A stretch of 64,000 bases of DNA, taken from Flavobacterium yafengii (GTDB taxonomy: Bacteria; Bacteroidota; Bacteroidia; Flavobacteriales; Flavobacteriaceae). The translations under genes and the position numbers were made by a program. The DNA lies in assembly GCF_030010375.1 (NCBI RefSeq), contig NZ_JASCRY010000005.1:1-64000 (forward strand), read 5' to 3'. Shown one piece after another: positions 1 through 9,442 of the stretch. Within the stretch, counting starts at the first letter, position 1. The number at the start of each line of letters is the position of its first letter. Under the pieces are notes generated by a model. That model was not told where the DNA came from and ran no database searches. It was given only the letters and a program-made list of their open reading frames with translations.

Positions 1-1
1 T

Positions 2-111
2 TAAGGTGGTTATTGCGGCGGGGCTCACCTCTTCCCATCCCGAACAGAGTAGTTAAGCCCGCCTGCGCAGATGGTACTGCAGTTATGTGGGAGAGTATGT
101 CGTCGCCTTTC
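2..111 (+). rRNA. rrf: 5S ribosomal RNA
   Basis: The sequence contains the typical 5S core (CCGAACAGAG, AGTTAAGCCC, GATGGTACTGC, GGGAGAGTA). The closing helix pairs AAGGTG at 3-8 with CGCCTT at 104-109, which sets the ends to within a few bases. It lies at the left edge, so the 16S and 23S genes of this operon are presumably outside the window. A terminator and two tRNA genes follow. Confidence 0.93.
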
Positions 112-118
112 TTTGAAG

Positions 119-146
119 ACCCCGTTCTAACGAATGGGGTTTTTTA
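119..146 (+). terminator. Rho-independent terminator after 5S rRNA
   Basis: A 9-bp stem (ACCCCGTTC with GAATGGGGT, one G-U pair) with a TAAC loop is followed directly by a run of T. It ends the rRNA transcript. Confidence 0.85.
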
Positions 147-179
147 TTCATACTTCTTTCATTTTAAGTGAAGTATACT

Positions 180-252
180 GGTACCTTAGCTCAGATGGTA
201 GAGCAATGGACTGAAAATCCATGTGTCCCTGGTTCGATCCCTGGAGGTACCA
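180..252 (+). tRNA. tRNA-Phe (GAA)
   Basis: Seventy-three bases fold as a cloverleaf. The acceptor stem pairs GGTACCT with AGGTACC, followed by discriminator A. The D arm has AGCTCAG, the anticodon stem-loop is GGACTGAAAATCC with anticodon GAA, and the T arm has GGTTCGATCC. CCA is not encoded. Confidence 0.96.
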
Positions 253-258
253 CAAAAT

Positions 259-344
259 GCTCGGATGGTGAAATTGGTAGACACGCTGGACTTAAAATCC
301 AGTGAACAGCAATGTTCGTGCGGGTTCAAGTCCCGCTCTGAGTA
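259..344 (+). tRNA. tRNA-Leu (TAA)
   Basis: Eighty-six bases with the long variable arm of a class II tRNA (AACAGCAATGTTCGT). The anticodon loop CTTAAAA between CTGGA and TCCAG gives anticodon TAA. The T arm is GCGGGTTCAAGTCCCGC. The acceptor stem pairs GCTCGGA with TCTGAGT, with G-U pairs at the first and fifth positions. It lies six bases after tRNA-Phe, so the two are probably cotranscribed. Confidence 0.95.
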
Positions 345-350
345 CAAAAA

Positions 351-384
351 CTTCAGTTGGCTAACGCTAGCTGAAGTTTTCTTT
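351..384 (+). terminator. terminator after the tRNA pair
   Basis: CTTCAGTTGGC (351-361) pairs with GCTAGCTGAAG (366-376) through two G-U pairs, with loop TAAC, followed by TTTTCTTTGTTTT. The short ORF that can be read across the tRNAs and this hairpin is not a gene. Confidence 0.75.
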
Positions 385-900
385 GTTTTAAGAATAAAGA
401 ATTCTCATCATTTATTTGATTTTTGTATTATAACTCATTCAATGACAGTTATATTTTACAAATGTTTACTCAATGTGTACTGCATTAGTGGGGTTAACAT
501 TTTTGAAAAGCAATGTTTATTGAATGGATAAGTATTTAATATTTTTAATCTTTGATGAAGATAGTTTTAGTTAAACTTAAATGTTATACCTTTTTTATAT
601 TAAAATTTTGAGGCCTTATTCCTTTATATATATTGTTTTCGTATGAATTTCTTTATTTGAAATAAATTCTTCAACACTGAAGTTATTTAGAGTATAACAT
701 AAACGCTGCTCATATTAATGCTGTTTTTAGAAGTAAAAAAGTCTAGTTTTTAATTAACGGTTCATTTTAGATATTTAAGAAGTTGTTGATGAATTATTAA
801 ACTTTAACGTTTGTTCCACTTAATAGTTTATTGCATTTGATGAAAAAAAAGTACTTTAGTTAATTGTTTAATAAATCGTTATCCAAAAAACAATAAATCT
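385..900. other. AT-rich intergenic region without recognisable gene
   Basis: About 515 bases between the tRNA terminator and the amidase gene. I see no convincing ORF, RNA fold or repeat. It is strongly AT-rich and may hold the amidase promoter, but no clear TTTG-N19-TAnnTTTG match was found. Confidence 0.5.
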
Positions 901-2523
901 ATGAAAAGAAGATCTTTTTTAACTACTGCAACTTTAGCGTCTGCAGGTCTTACCACACTTTTGATTACAGGCTGTACTTCTGGTACTAAAAAGGAAGAAG
1001 ATTCAGTATCAATTGAAAATTCCAATGCGATCTTTGAATTGGATGAAGAAACCATCGGTAGTTTAAGAGAAAAATTAGCTTCTGGAAAATATACTTCGGA
1101 ACAATTAGTACAATTATATTTAAAACGTATTGAAGCTATTGATAAAGATGGACCTCAATTGAATTCTGTTATCGAAGTCAATCCTGACGCAGTTGCTATT
1201 GCAGTTGCTATGGATAAAGAGTTGAAAGCTGGTAAAAGCAGAGGACCTTTACATGGAATTCCAGTTTTAATAAAAGACAACATCGATACAGCGGATAAAA
1301 TGCAAACAACTGCGGGATCTTTGGCAATGGCAGGAAATATTGCTTCAAAAGATGCTTTTGTAGTACAAAAATTGAGAGAGGCCGGTGCAATAATCATTGG
1401 GAAAACCAATTTGAGTGAATGGGCAAATTTTCGTTCCACCCAATCGTGTTCCGGATGGAGCAGCAGAGGCGGTCAGACTAAAAATCCATATATTTTAGAT
1501 CATAATCCATGTGGTTCCAGTGCGGGTTCCGGAACTGCTGTGTCAGCTAATCTTTGTGTAGTTGCTGTTGGAACCGAGACGGATGGTTCAATTGTTTGTC
1601 CGGCTTCGGTAAATGGAATTGTAGGCATTAAACCAACTGTAGGTTTGGTCAGTCGATCTGGAATTATTCCAATTTCAAAAACACAAGATACAGCAGGTCC
1701 TATGGCTAGAACTGTAACCGATGCCGCTATTTTATTAGGCGCAATGGCAGGTGTTGACCAAGATGATGCTGTAACGCTTCAAAGCAAAGGAAAAGCGCAG
1801 AAGGATTATACTATGTTTCTAGATATAAATGCTTTGAAAGGCAAACGTATTGGTATTGAAAAAAAGCCACAGGGAAATAATAAATACATTAATGCACTTT
1901 TAGCAGATGCTATCAACCTTCTAAAAAAACAAGGTGCTATTATTATCGAAATTGACTATTTGGAGAAAATCAATGCTTTGGGTCAAGCTGAATTTGAAGT
2001 TTTGCAATATGAATTTAAAGACGGACTAAACAACTATTTGGCTTCAGCCAATGCAAGAGTAAAAACTTTAAAAGAGGTAATTGATTTTAATAGCAGTAAT
2101 GAAGATAAAGCAATGCCTTATTTTAAACAAGAAACACTGGAGAGTTCTAACGTTAAAAAAGGATTAGAGGATAAAAAATATCTAGAAGCACTAACCGTAA
2201 GTTTTGAAGGAAGTAAAAGTATTTTAGATGCTGTTTTTAAAGAAAATAAGTTAGATGCCATTTGCGGAATTACCATGGGACCAGCATGTAGTATTGATGT
2301 GATTTACGGAGATCGCTGGGGAGGATATTCTTTGACTTCTCCTGCTGCTGCAAGTGGATATCCACATATTACTGTTCCTAATGGGATGGTTTATGATCTA
2401 CCTGTTGGATTATCTTTTTTTGGAACTCCGTATACGGAAGGGGAATTAATAGGATTGGGTTATGCTTACGAACAAGCCTCTAAAAAGCGTATAAAACCGA
2501 AACTTAAAGCTTCTTTTTTATAA
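901..2523 (+). CDS. exported amidase-signature family hydrolase (lipoprotein)
   Basis: A 540-aa amidase-signature enzyme that should hydrolyse a carboxamide or ester; the substrate cannot be told. The Ser-cisSer-Lys triad is visible: Lys125 in PVLIKDN, Ser206 in CGSSAGSG and Ser230 in TETDGSIVCPAS. The 24-residue gap between the two serines is that of the family. The N-terminus MKRRSFLTT resembles a twin-arginine signal and ends in lipobox LITGC (Cys25), so the protein is probably exported and lipid-anchored. This differs from cytoplasmic GatA, which is expected next to gatB or gatC; neither is present here. It is a monocistronic gene followed by a strong bidirectional terminator. Family assignment is firm; substrate and Tat export are inferred. 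Confidence 0.9.
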   Translation: MKRRSFLTTATLASAGLTTLLITGCTSGTKKEEDSVSIENSNAIFELDEETIGSLREKLASGKYTSEQLVQLYLKRIEAIDKDGPQLNSVIEVNPDAVAIAVAMDKELKAGKSRGPLHGIPVLIKDNIDTADKMQTTAGSLAMAGNIASKDAFVVQKLREAGAIIIGKTNLSEWANFRSTQSCSGWSSRGGQTKNPYILDHNPCGSSAGSGTAVSANLCVVAVGTETDGSIVCPASVNGIVGIKPTVGLVSRSGIIPISKTQDTAGPMARTVTDAAILLGAMAGVDQDDAVTLQSKGKAQKDYTMFLDINALKGKRIGIEKKPQGNNKYINALLADAINLLKKQGAIIIEIDYLEKINALGQAEFEVLQYEFKDGLNNYLASANARVKTLKEVIDFNSSNEDKAMPYFKQETLESSNVKKGLEDKKYLEALTVSFEGSKSILDAVFKENKLDAICGITMGPACSIDVIYGDRWGGYSLTSPAAASGYPHITVPNGMVYDLPVGLSFFGTPYTEGELIGLGYAYEQASKKRIKPKLKASFL

Positions 2524-2545
2524 TAATTACGTTTCAGAAATATTA

Positions 2546-2586
2546 AAAAGGGTAAAGAGTGAATCACTTTTTACCCTTTTATTTTT
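2546..2586. terminator. bidirectional terminator between amidase and nth
   Basis: A 16-bp stem (2546-2561 with 2565-2580, one G-U pair) has loop AAT, with T-rich DNA on the right and an A-run on the left. It therefore works for both convergent genes. Its right arm contains the stop codon of the leftward nth gene (2571-2573). Confidence 0.88.
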
Positions 2587-3215
2587 TTATAATACTCACA
2601 AATAGAGTTAATAGGACATTCTAGACATTTGGGTTGTGGGCGGCAAATTTCTCTTCCTAAAAATGAAATTGCCATCCCGATTTCTCCCCAAATTTCTTTT
2701 GGTAACACTTGCATTAGCTGTTTTTCGGCTTTGATTCCGTCTTTGGTTTCCGGGATTAATCCAATTCTTGGTGCAACCCTAATAACATGTAAATCAGCTA
2801 TAATTCCTTCTGCGGGAATTTTTGCTTCGCGAAGAATTACATTAGCTGATTTTCTTCCAATGCCTTTTAAAGCAACCAAACCTTCCATAGTAAGTGGAAT
2901 ATTTTCGTCTTTTTGGATGGTTTGCGCTATTTCTAAAAGCCAGTTTGCTTTGGTTCCAAAATTTCTGACTTTAGAGATGTATGGAAATAATGCTTCAGCA
3001 TTAGAAACAGCTAGACTTTCCATATTAGGATATGCTTGAAATAGGACAGGGGCAATTTTATTAATATTGGCATCGGAATCCTGTGCTGATAAAACGACCA
3101 TCACCATAAGTTGGTATAAATTATGATACTCCAGCGGATGTTTTGTTCCTTTATATTTTGTTAGAATTGGCTCAAAATTTTTAGCCCAATCAGTTGCGTT
3201 TCCAAATAAATCCAT
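2571..3215 (-). CDS. nth: endonuclease III-type DNA glycosylase/AP lyase
   Basis: Base-excision repair enzyme of the HhH-GPD family that removes oxidised pyrimidines and nicks abasic sites. Numbering from an upstream ATG at 3236: HhH motif LKGIGRKSANV with catalytic Lys129, Asp148 in ADLHVIRV, and four C-terminal cysteines (198, 204, 207, 213) that should bind a 4Fe-4S cluster. Their spacing is C-x5-C-x2-C-x5-C, one residue shorter in the first loop than E. coli Nth (x6). I chose the ATG at 3215 (MDLFG, 214 aa) because it starts four bases after the msrB stop; the 3236 ATG would overlap msrB by 17 bases. It forms an operon with msrB. Confidence 0.9.
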   Translation of the reverse strand: MDLFGNATDWAKNFEPILTKYKGTKHPLEYHNLYQLMVMVVLSAQDSDANINKIAPVLFQAYPNMESLAVSNAEALFPYISKVRNFGTKANWLLEIAQTIQKDENIPLTMEGLVALKGIGRKSANVILREAKIPAEGIIADLHVIRVAPRIGLIPETKDGIKAEKQLMQVLPKEIWGEIGMAISFLGREICRPQPKCLECPINSICEYYKKIKG

Positions 3216-3219
3216 ACTA

Positions 3220-3609
3220 TTATTCTTTAAAGTCAACTGATAAAGAGTTTACACAATAGCGTTGTCCTGTTTTTGTAGGACCGTCATCAAATACATGTCC
3301 TAAATGGCTGCCACAATTTGCACAAAGGATTTCGGTTCGTTTCATGCCATGTGTAACATCTGAAATGTATTGTACTTTTCCAGGAATGGATTCATCAAAT
3401 GACGGCCAACCACAATGTGCATCAAACTTAGAATTGCTTTCGAATAAAGGTTCTCCACAGGCGCCACAACAGTATGTTCCTTTTTCATAATGTAGGTTGT
3501 ATGTTCCCGTATGCGGATATTCAGTCCCTTTTTGTCGAAGAATTCTATAGCGCTCCGCTCCTAATTGTTCTTTCCATTCTTGTTCGGTTTTTTCTACAGG
3601 ATATTTCAT
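3220..3609 (-). CDS. msrB: peptide-methionine (R)-S-oxide reductase
   Basis: A 129-aa protein that reduces the R epimer of methionine sulfoxide in proteins, repairing oxidative damage. The catalytic Cys119 lies in RYCVNS. The structural zinc site is formed by Cys48/Cys51 (CGAC) and Cys96/Cys99 (CANC). Cys66 in HCGWPSF is a possible resolving cysteine. Length and motifs match stand-alone MsrB. There is no signal peptide, so it is cytoplasmic. It is followed by nth, so the two repair genes are likely cotranscribed. Confidence 0.95.
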   Translation of the reverse strand: MKYPVEKTEQEWKEQLGAERYRILRQKGTEYPHTGTYNLHYEKGTYCCGACGEPLFESNSKFDAHCGWPSFDESIPGKVQYISDVTHGMKRTEILCANCGSHLGHVFDDGPTKTGQRYCVNSLSVDFKE

Positions 3610-3698
3610 GATTTATTAATTTTATTAAAAAATTAGTATTCTTTATTTTTTATCTCTTGCGGATAAGAGTTTGATTTTTTTATAATGCTGTGAAACAG

Positions 3699-4565
3699 TT
3701 ATTTATTTTGAATGAATTGAACTGTTCTTTCAATTACTTTATGGTTTCCTAGAATTTTTCTATGGCCTAATCCATCAGTTAATAATAACTCCCCATTTTT
3801 TAAGTATTCATGAATGTGAATTCCTGCTTTTACAGGAACTTCAGGGTCATTGTTGTCATGAATTACTAAAACTGGAATAGTGGTTTCCTTTGCGGCTAGA
3901 AAAGCAGAATAACTATTCATTTTTTCTCCATATTTTTTTTCGAAATGCAAACGTAAAAGAGTGCTTATAGCTGGTTTCAATGCTAACTTTGCCACAAAAT
4001 CATCCATAATATCTTCTACAATGTCTCCACTGCCAATAACTACGGCATGATTTACTTTTAAACCTTTTTTTATAGCATTCAAAACGGACATTCCACCTAA
4101 TGAATGACCAATGGCTGCTTCAAATGGTCCAAATTGTTTGTCTATTTCTAAAATTGTAGCGATAAAATCGACCATAATAGTAGTTTTTCCGGGTGATTTC
4201 CCATGAGCTGGCGCATCAAAACTAATAGTGGAATATCCTGCTTTAAGCAATTCATCGGCAATTTTGAATAATTGTGTTCCACGCCCTGACCAACCGTGAA
4301 CTAATAAAATTTTCTTCTCACTTTTTCCATATTCATACAAAACAACCTCTTTATCAATGGCGGGTATTGGGATTAATTTTTGAATGCTATTGCGATCCAT
4401 TTCTAATTCTCTTTTTGGAATTTTATGTTTTATGGGTGTTGTAAAGAGTTTAGCAGTAAATAATGTAATTAGTTTTGGAGAAATAAAAGAGATTAATTTA
4501 CTGGTTAATAAAATAATCTTAGGAATTTTCAATGATTGGGTATGATTAGAAGTTTTTTTTGTCAT
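3699..4565 (-). CDS. alpha/beta hydrolase
   Basis: A 288-aa alpha/beta-hydrolase fold protein. The oxyanion-side motif LLVHGWSG (87-94) is followed by nucleophile Ser155 in GHSLGG, Asp240 in HDNNDPEVP and His268 in GLGHRK, a complete triad. The N-terminal 50 residues are hydrophobic and basic and may touch the membrane, but no clean signal peptide is visible. Substrate unknown. It is about 90 bases upstream of msrB in the transcription direction and may have its own promoter. Confidence 0.82.
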   Translation of the reverse strand: MTKKTSNHTQSLKIPKIILLTSKLISFISPKLITLFTAKLFTTPIKHKIPKRELEMDRNSIQKLIPIPAIDKEVVLYEYGKSEKKILLVHGWSGRGTQLFKIADELLKAGYSTISFDAPAHGKSPGKTTIMVDFIATILEIDKQFGPFEAAIGHSLGGMSVLNAIKKGLKVNHAVVIGSGDIVEDIMDDFVAKLALKPAISTLLRLHFEKKYGEKMNSYSAFLAAKETTIPVLVIHDNNDPEVPVKAGIHIHEYLKNGELLLTDGLGHRKILGNHKVIERTVQFIQNK

Positions 4566-4732
4566 TTCAATAAATTTTCAAGCGAGTTATTATATTATAA
4601 TTTTTTTAGTAAATTTAGAAAAACATAAAAGTAGTATTTTTTATAAAGTTTTTATTGGTATTAACATAAAAGACGGAAATATTAAATAATTCAATAGTAT
4701 TAGAATTAACTGAAAACATCAAAATTTCATAA

Positions 4733-6154
4733 ATGGAAATATTTCATATCAGTGCAGAATGTTACCCGGTAGCTAAAGTAGGCGGTTTAGCTGATGTTGT
4801 GGGAGCATTGCCAAAATATCAAAATAATGCAGGACATCAAGTAAGGGTTGTGATGCCCTGTTACGACACAAAATTTAAAAAAGAAAATGATTTTGAATGT
4901 GTGCATTGGGGGCATGTAAAGTTGGGGAATTTTAATTTTCCTTTTAGTATTCTCAAAGAAAAAACAGATAATTTAGGATTTGAATTGTATTTGGTTGAAA
5001 TCCAGGAATTATTTGACAGGAAAGATGTTTATGGATATAAAGACGATATCGAACGCTTTTTATCTTTTCAAATCGCTACTTTAGATTGGATTACAGGTAG
5101 AAATGAAGTTCCGGATGTAATTAATTGTCATGATCATCATACTGGTTTGATTCCATTTATGATGTTGTATTCTTATAAATACGAAAAAATCCGAAATATT
5201 CCTTCCATGATTACCATTCATAATGGTTTGTATCAAGGGCAGTTTGGTTTTGATAAATTGTATTATTTGCCAGAATTTGATTTGGCCCATGTCAAAGTTT
5301 TAGAATGGGATAATTGCATCAATTCATTGGCAGTAGCCATAAAATGCGCTTGGGCAGTTACCACAGTTTCTCCTAATTACCTGAATGAGATTAATTATTC
5401 GGCTAATGGTTTAGAAATGTTGTTTAATCTGGTTCGCTATAAATCCAGAGGAATTTTAAACGGAATTGATATCGAAGTCTGGGATCCTGCTAAAGACGCG
5501 ATGTTAGAAAAAAACTATTCGATTAAAAATTTCGAAAAAGGAAAACAAGAAAATAAAGAAAAATTATGCAACCTTTTTAATCTAGACCCAACAAAACCAC
5601 TTTTTAGTTTCATTGGTAGGTTATTAGAAGAAAAAGGAGGTGATTTATTACCGCATGCTGCAGCGTTAGCTTTATCTGAAAATTATCAACAAATTAATAT
5701 TTTAATTTTAGGTTCAGGAAATACAGCTATTGAGAATCAATTGAATGGCTTATTATCTGATTACAAAGGGAATTACAATACATTTATTGGTTATAATGAG
5801 GAATTAGCGCACTTGATTTATGCAGGCTCTGATTTTTTATTAATGCCTTCAAGAGTGGAACCTTGTGGTTTAAACCAAATGTATTCGTTGCGATACGGAA
5901 CAATTCCTATAGTACGCAGGACTGGAGGATTGAAGGATACTGTCATTGATTTTGGAGATGATGGAAATGGAATTTGCCATGATCAAGCAACTGTTGGTGA
6001 TGTTTGTTATTCGATTCAAAGGGCAGTAAATTTATACGACGATAAAAAACACTTAAATAAAATTATAAAAAAAGGAATGAGCACTGATCATTCTTGGGGC
6101 AGCGTTTGTCTGGAATATATAGAAATGTACAATTTAATAATTAACAAAAAATGA
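4733..6154 (+). CDS. glgA: glycogen synthase (ADP-glucose type)
   Basis: GT5 glucosyltransferase that extends alpha-1,4-glucan from ADP-glucose. The N-terminal KVGGLADVVGALPK (15-28) is the family's sugar-nucleotide loop. The C-terminal domain has SRVEPCGLNQ (373-382, Glu376) and RRTGGLKDTV. The 473-aa length is normal for bacterial GlgA. It is the first gene of a glycogen operon: its stop overlaps the glgC start by four bases (ATGA), implying translational coupling. Confidence 0.95.
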   Translation: MEIFHISAECYPVAKVGGLADVVGALPKYQNNAGHQVRVVMPCYDTKFKKENDFECVHWGHVKLGNFNFPFSILKEKTDNLGFELYLVEIQELFDRKDVYGYKDDIERFLSFQIATLDWITGRNEVPDVINCHDHHTGLIPFMMLYSYKYEKIRNIPSMITIHNGLYQGQFGFDKLYYLPEFDLAHVKVLEWDNCINSLAVAIKCAWAVTTVSPNYLNEINYSANGLEMLFNLVRYKSRGILNGIDIEVWDPAKDAMLEKNYSIKNFEKGKQENKEKLCNLFNLDPTKPLFSFIGRLLEEKGGDLLPHAAALALSENYQQINILILGSGNTAIENQLNGLLSDYKGNYNTFIGYNEELAHLIYAGSDFLLMPSRVEPCGLNQMYSLRYGTIPIVRRTGGLKDTVIDFGDDGNGICHDQATVGDVCYSIQRAVNLYDDKKHLNKIIKKGMSTDHSWGSVCLEYIEMYNLIINKK

Positions 6155-7431
6155 AAGCTAAAAAGAAAAACGTTATTGCAATTATTTTAGGGGGAGGACA
6201 AGGATCCAGATTATATCCATTGACAGAAACAAGATCTAAACCTGCAGTACCAATAGGAGGTAAATATAGATTGGTTGATATTCCGATTTCAAATTGTATG
6301 AATTCAGATATTTACAGAATGTTTGTACTGACGCAATTCAACTCTGCTTCTTTAAATGCCCATATAAAAAACACGTATAATTTTAGTATTTTTAGCCATG
6401 CTTTTGTTGATATTCTTGCAGCTGAACAAACTCCCGATAACCCAACTTGGTTTCAAGGTACAGCAGATGCTGTAAGACAATGCATGCCTCATTTCTTGAA
6501 CCATGATTTTGATTATGCTTTGATTCTTTCCGGAGATCAGTTGTATCAAATGGATTTTAATGATATGTTAGAAGAACACATTAAAAGAGAAGCCGATATC
6601 ACAATTGCTACCTTGCCAGTAAATGCAAAAGATGCTCCTGAATTTGGAATATTAAAAACAAACTCCGAAAGCTGTATTGAATCTTTCATTGAAAAACCAG
6701 CAAAGGAATTGTTGCCAGATTGGGAATCGGATGTGAGTGAGCAAATGAAGAGCGAAGGCAAGCATTATTTGGCTTCAATGGGAATTTATATCTTCAACAA
6801 AAAACTGTTGGTAGACATCATGTCAAACAAAGAAACCAAAGATTTTGGTAAAGAAATTATTCCACAAGCGGTAGGCCACAAAAAGATATTAAGTTACCAA
6901 TATGAAGGATATTGGACTGATATTGGTAATATTGATTCCTTTTTTGAAGCGAATATTGGACTGACAGAAGACTTGCCTAAATTTAATTTATTTGATAACG
7001 ATAATAAAATTTATACAAGACCAAGATTATTGCCGCCATCTAAATTCCAGAAAACAACAGTTGATAAATCGTTGATTTCTGAAGGCTGTATTTTGAATGC
7101 CAAAGAAATAAACCATTCCGTAATTGGGATCCGATCCAGAATAGGCGAGGGAACCATAATTCAGAATTGTTATGTGATGGGGAATGATTTCTATCAGAAT
7201 ATTGATGATATGAATGAAGATGTTAAAAGTGATAGACAATTGGTAGGAATTGGGGAAAGATGTTTCATAAACAATGCGCTTGTAGATAAAAATTGCAGAA
7301 TTGGTAATGATGTTTACATCAATGGAGGAAATCATTTAGAAGATTTTTCTAATGAATTATACGCCATAAAAGACGGAATTGTTGTCATTAAAAAAGGAGC
7401 AGTTATACCGGATAATTACATCATAAAGTAA
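6151..7431 (+). CDS. glgC: glucose-1-phosphate adenylyltransferase
   Basis: Makes ADP-glucose from glucose-1-phosphate and ATP, the committed step of bacterial glycogen synthesis. The pyrophosphorylase signature is GGGQGSRLYPLTETRSKPAV (14-33), followed by GGKYRLVDIPISN. LSGDQLY is the central sugar-nucleotide motif, and a left-handed beta-helix-like C-terminus carries the usual hexapeptide pattern. 426 aa. It is coupled to glgA by the 4-base overlap and followed by glgB after 68 bases. Confidence 0.95.
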   Translation: MKAKKKNVIAIILGGGQGSRLYPLTETRSKPAVPIGGKYRLVDIPISNCMNSDIYRMFVLTQFNSASLNAHIKNTYNFSIFSHAFVDILAAEQTPDNPTWFQGTADAVRQCMPHFLNHDFDYALILSGDQLYQMDFNDMLEEHIKREADITIATLPVNAKDAPEFGILKTNSESCIESFIEKPAKELLPDWESDVSEQMKSEGKHYLASMGIYIFNKKLLVDIMSNKETKDFGKEIIPQAVGHKKILSYQYEGYWTDIGNIDSFFEANIGLTEDLPKFNLFDNDNKIYTRPRLLPPSKFQKTTVDKSLISEGCILNAKEINHSVIGIRSRIGEGTIIQNCYVMGNDFYQNIDDMNEDVKSDRQLVGIGERCFINNALVDKNCRIGNDVYINGGNHLEDFSNELYAIKDGIVVIKKGAVIPDNYIIK

Positions 7432-7499
7432 ATTTATAAACTGTTTTTTCTTAAAATAATATTCTATTCTTTTTTTAAATAGAATTATACAATTGTTAT

Positions 7500-9407
7500 A
7501 TGAGCAAAGTTATCTCGCATTCCCTTTTTACCGATTTTGATATTGATTTATTCAAAGCTGGGAAACATTTCCGTCTGTACGAAAAACTAGGCGCACATCT
7601 AATAACTGTTGACGGAGTAGATGGTGTTTATTTTGCCGTTTGGGCTCCTACGGCACATTCGGTATCTGTAGTAGGGGATTTCAATTTTTGGACACAAGGA
7701 GAGCATCTGTTGGAAGTACGTTGGGATTCTTCCGGTATTTGGGAAGGATTTATTCCAAACGTCAAAAAAGGGACAACCTATAAATATAAAATACAATCCA
7801 ATAATGGTGGGATTGTAACTGAAAAAGCTGATCCGTTTGCTTTTTATTGTGAGAAACCACCACATACAGCATCTGTAGTTTGGGATTTAGATTATAAATG
7901 GAAAGACAAAAATTGGATGGAAACCCGTCAAAATCATAATGGTTTAGACAAACCTTATTCAGTATATGAAGTACATTTAGGTTCATGGAAACGGCATACG
8001 GATGAAAATCGTTTTTTGACCTATCTAGAATTTGCCGAAGATTTAGTAAACTATGTAAAAGAAACAGGTTTTACCCATGTGGAGTTTATGCCTATTATGG
8101 AATATCCTTACGATCCGTCATGGGGATACCAATTAGTAGGATATTTTGCGCCAACTTCCCGTTTTGGGAATCCGCAGGAATTCATGCATTTGGTAGATAA
8201 ATTACACGAAGCAGGAATTGGAGTAATTCTGGATTGGGTTCCATCTCATTTTCCAGATGATGCACATGGTTTAGGGTTTTTTGACGGATCGAATCTTTTT
8301 GAACATCCTGATCGCAGAAAAGGCTATCATCCAGATTGGAAAAGTTTAGTTTTTAATTATGGACGAAATGAAGTTCGTTCCTTCTTAATCAGTAATGCGT
8401 TATTTTGGTTGCATCATTATCATGCAGATGCTTTGCGTGTTGATGCTGTTGCATCGATGTTGTATTTGGATTATTCTAGAAATGATGGTGAATGGGAACC
8501 CAATATCTATGGAGGAAGAGAAAATCTTGATACTATAAGTTTTTTAAAGGAATTTAATGAAGCCGTATATCTAAATTATGAAGGAGTACAAACCATCGCT
8601 GAGGAAAGTACTTCTTTTCCTATGGTTTCCAGACCTACATCAGTTGGTGGTTTAGGTTTTGGAATGAAATGGATGATGGGTTGGATGCACGATACTTTAG
8701 AATATTTTCAAAAAGATACGGTGTATAGAAAGTACCATCAAAATGATTTAACTTTTTCCATGACCTATACTTTTTCGGAAAATTTCATGTTGCCGCTTTC
8801 GCATGACGAAGTGGTATATGGAAAGAAATCTATAGCGGGAAGAATGCCAGGAGATGAATGGCAAAAATTTGCGAATTTAAGATTACTCTATGGCTATATG
8901 TTTATGCATCCCGGAACTAAATTGTTGTTTATGGGGAGTGAATTTGGACAAAGTAGTGAATGGAATTTTGAAGGAAGTTTAGATTGGCATTTACTGCAAT
9001 ATCCGTATCATGAAGGTGTAAAACTATTAATTACAGATTTGAATAAATTGTACAAAACACAACCTGCTTTACATGAAAAACAATTTAGCCCGGAAGGTTT
9101 TGAATGGATTAATTACTCTGATCATCAAAATGCTGTGATGTCTTTCATTCGAAAAGGAAATGATCCAAAAGACGATGTAATTGTAGTTTGTAATTTTACT
9201 CAAGTGGTGCGCTCTAATTATCGAATTGGTTTACCTAAAAAAGGTAAATTAACCGAGATTTTTAATAGTGACGCCGCAAATTATGGAGGAAGTGGTCTTT
9301 CTAATCCTAAAAAAATAACAATTGAAGCGATGCCTTATGATGGAAGAGATTATTCTACAGCGTTGCTTTTACCTCCTTTAAGCGTTACTGTTTTTAAAAT
9401 TTCATAG
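7500..9407 (+). CDS. glgB: 1,4-alpha-glucan branching enzyme
   Basis: GH13 enzyme that introduces alpha-1,6 branches into glycogen. A CBM48-like beta domain (about 35-125) precedes the barrel. The catalytic residues are in place: Asp315 (RVDAV), Glu368 (AEES) and Asp436 (LSHDEV). The spacings of 53 and 68 residues equal those of E. coli GlgB. At 635 aa it is shorter than the 728-aa E. coli enzyme and lacks the extra N-terminal domain. Third gene of the glycogen cluster. Confidence 0.95.
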   Translation: MSKVISHSLFTDFDIDLFKAGKHFRLYEKLGAHLITVDGVDGVYFAVWAPTAHSVSVVGDFNFWTQGEHLLEVRWDSSGIWEGFIPNVKKGTTYKYKIQSNNGGIVTEKADPFAFYCEKPPHTASVVWDLDYKWKDKNWMETRQNHNGLDKPYSVYEVHLGSWKRHTDENRFLTYLEFAEDLVNYVKETGFTHVEFMPIMEYPYDPSWGYQLVGYFAPTSRFGNPQEFMHLVDKLHEAGIGVILDWVPSHFPDDAHGLGFFDGSNLFEHPDRRKGYHPDWKSLVFNYGRNEVRSFLISNALFWLHHYHADALRVDAVASMLYLDYSRNDGEWEPNIYGGRENLDTISFLKEFNEAVYLNYEGVQTIAEESTSFPMVSRPTSVGGLGFGMKWMMGWMHDTLEYFQKDTVYRKYHQNDLTFSMTYTFSENFMLPLSHDEVVYGKKSIAGRMPGDEWQKFANLRLLYGYMFMHPGTKLLFMGSEFGQSSEWNFEGSLDWHLLQYPYHEGVKLLITDLNKLYKTQPALHEKQFSPEGFEWINYSDHQNAVMSFIRKGNDPKDDVIVVCNFTQVVRSNYRIGLPKKGKLTEIFNSDAANYGGSGLSNPKKITIEAMPYDGRDYSTALLLPPLSVTVFKIS

Positions 9408-9442
9408 TTTACAAATTGTTGAATTTTGAAGTAATAATAGCT

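Noticed and set aside
223..531. ORF of 102 aa on the plus strand
   Set aside because: It is read through the 3' half of tRNA-Phe, all of tRNA-Leu and the tRNA terminator; composition is not protein-like.
901..2523. GatA subunit of the tRNA amidotransferase
   Set aside because: The protein has an export signal with lipobox and no gatB or gatC neighbour, so a role in tRNA amidation is unlikely.
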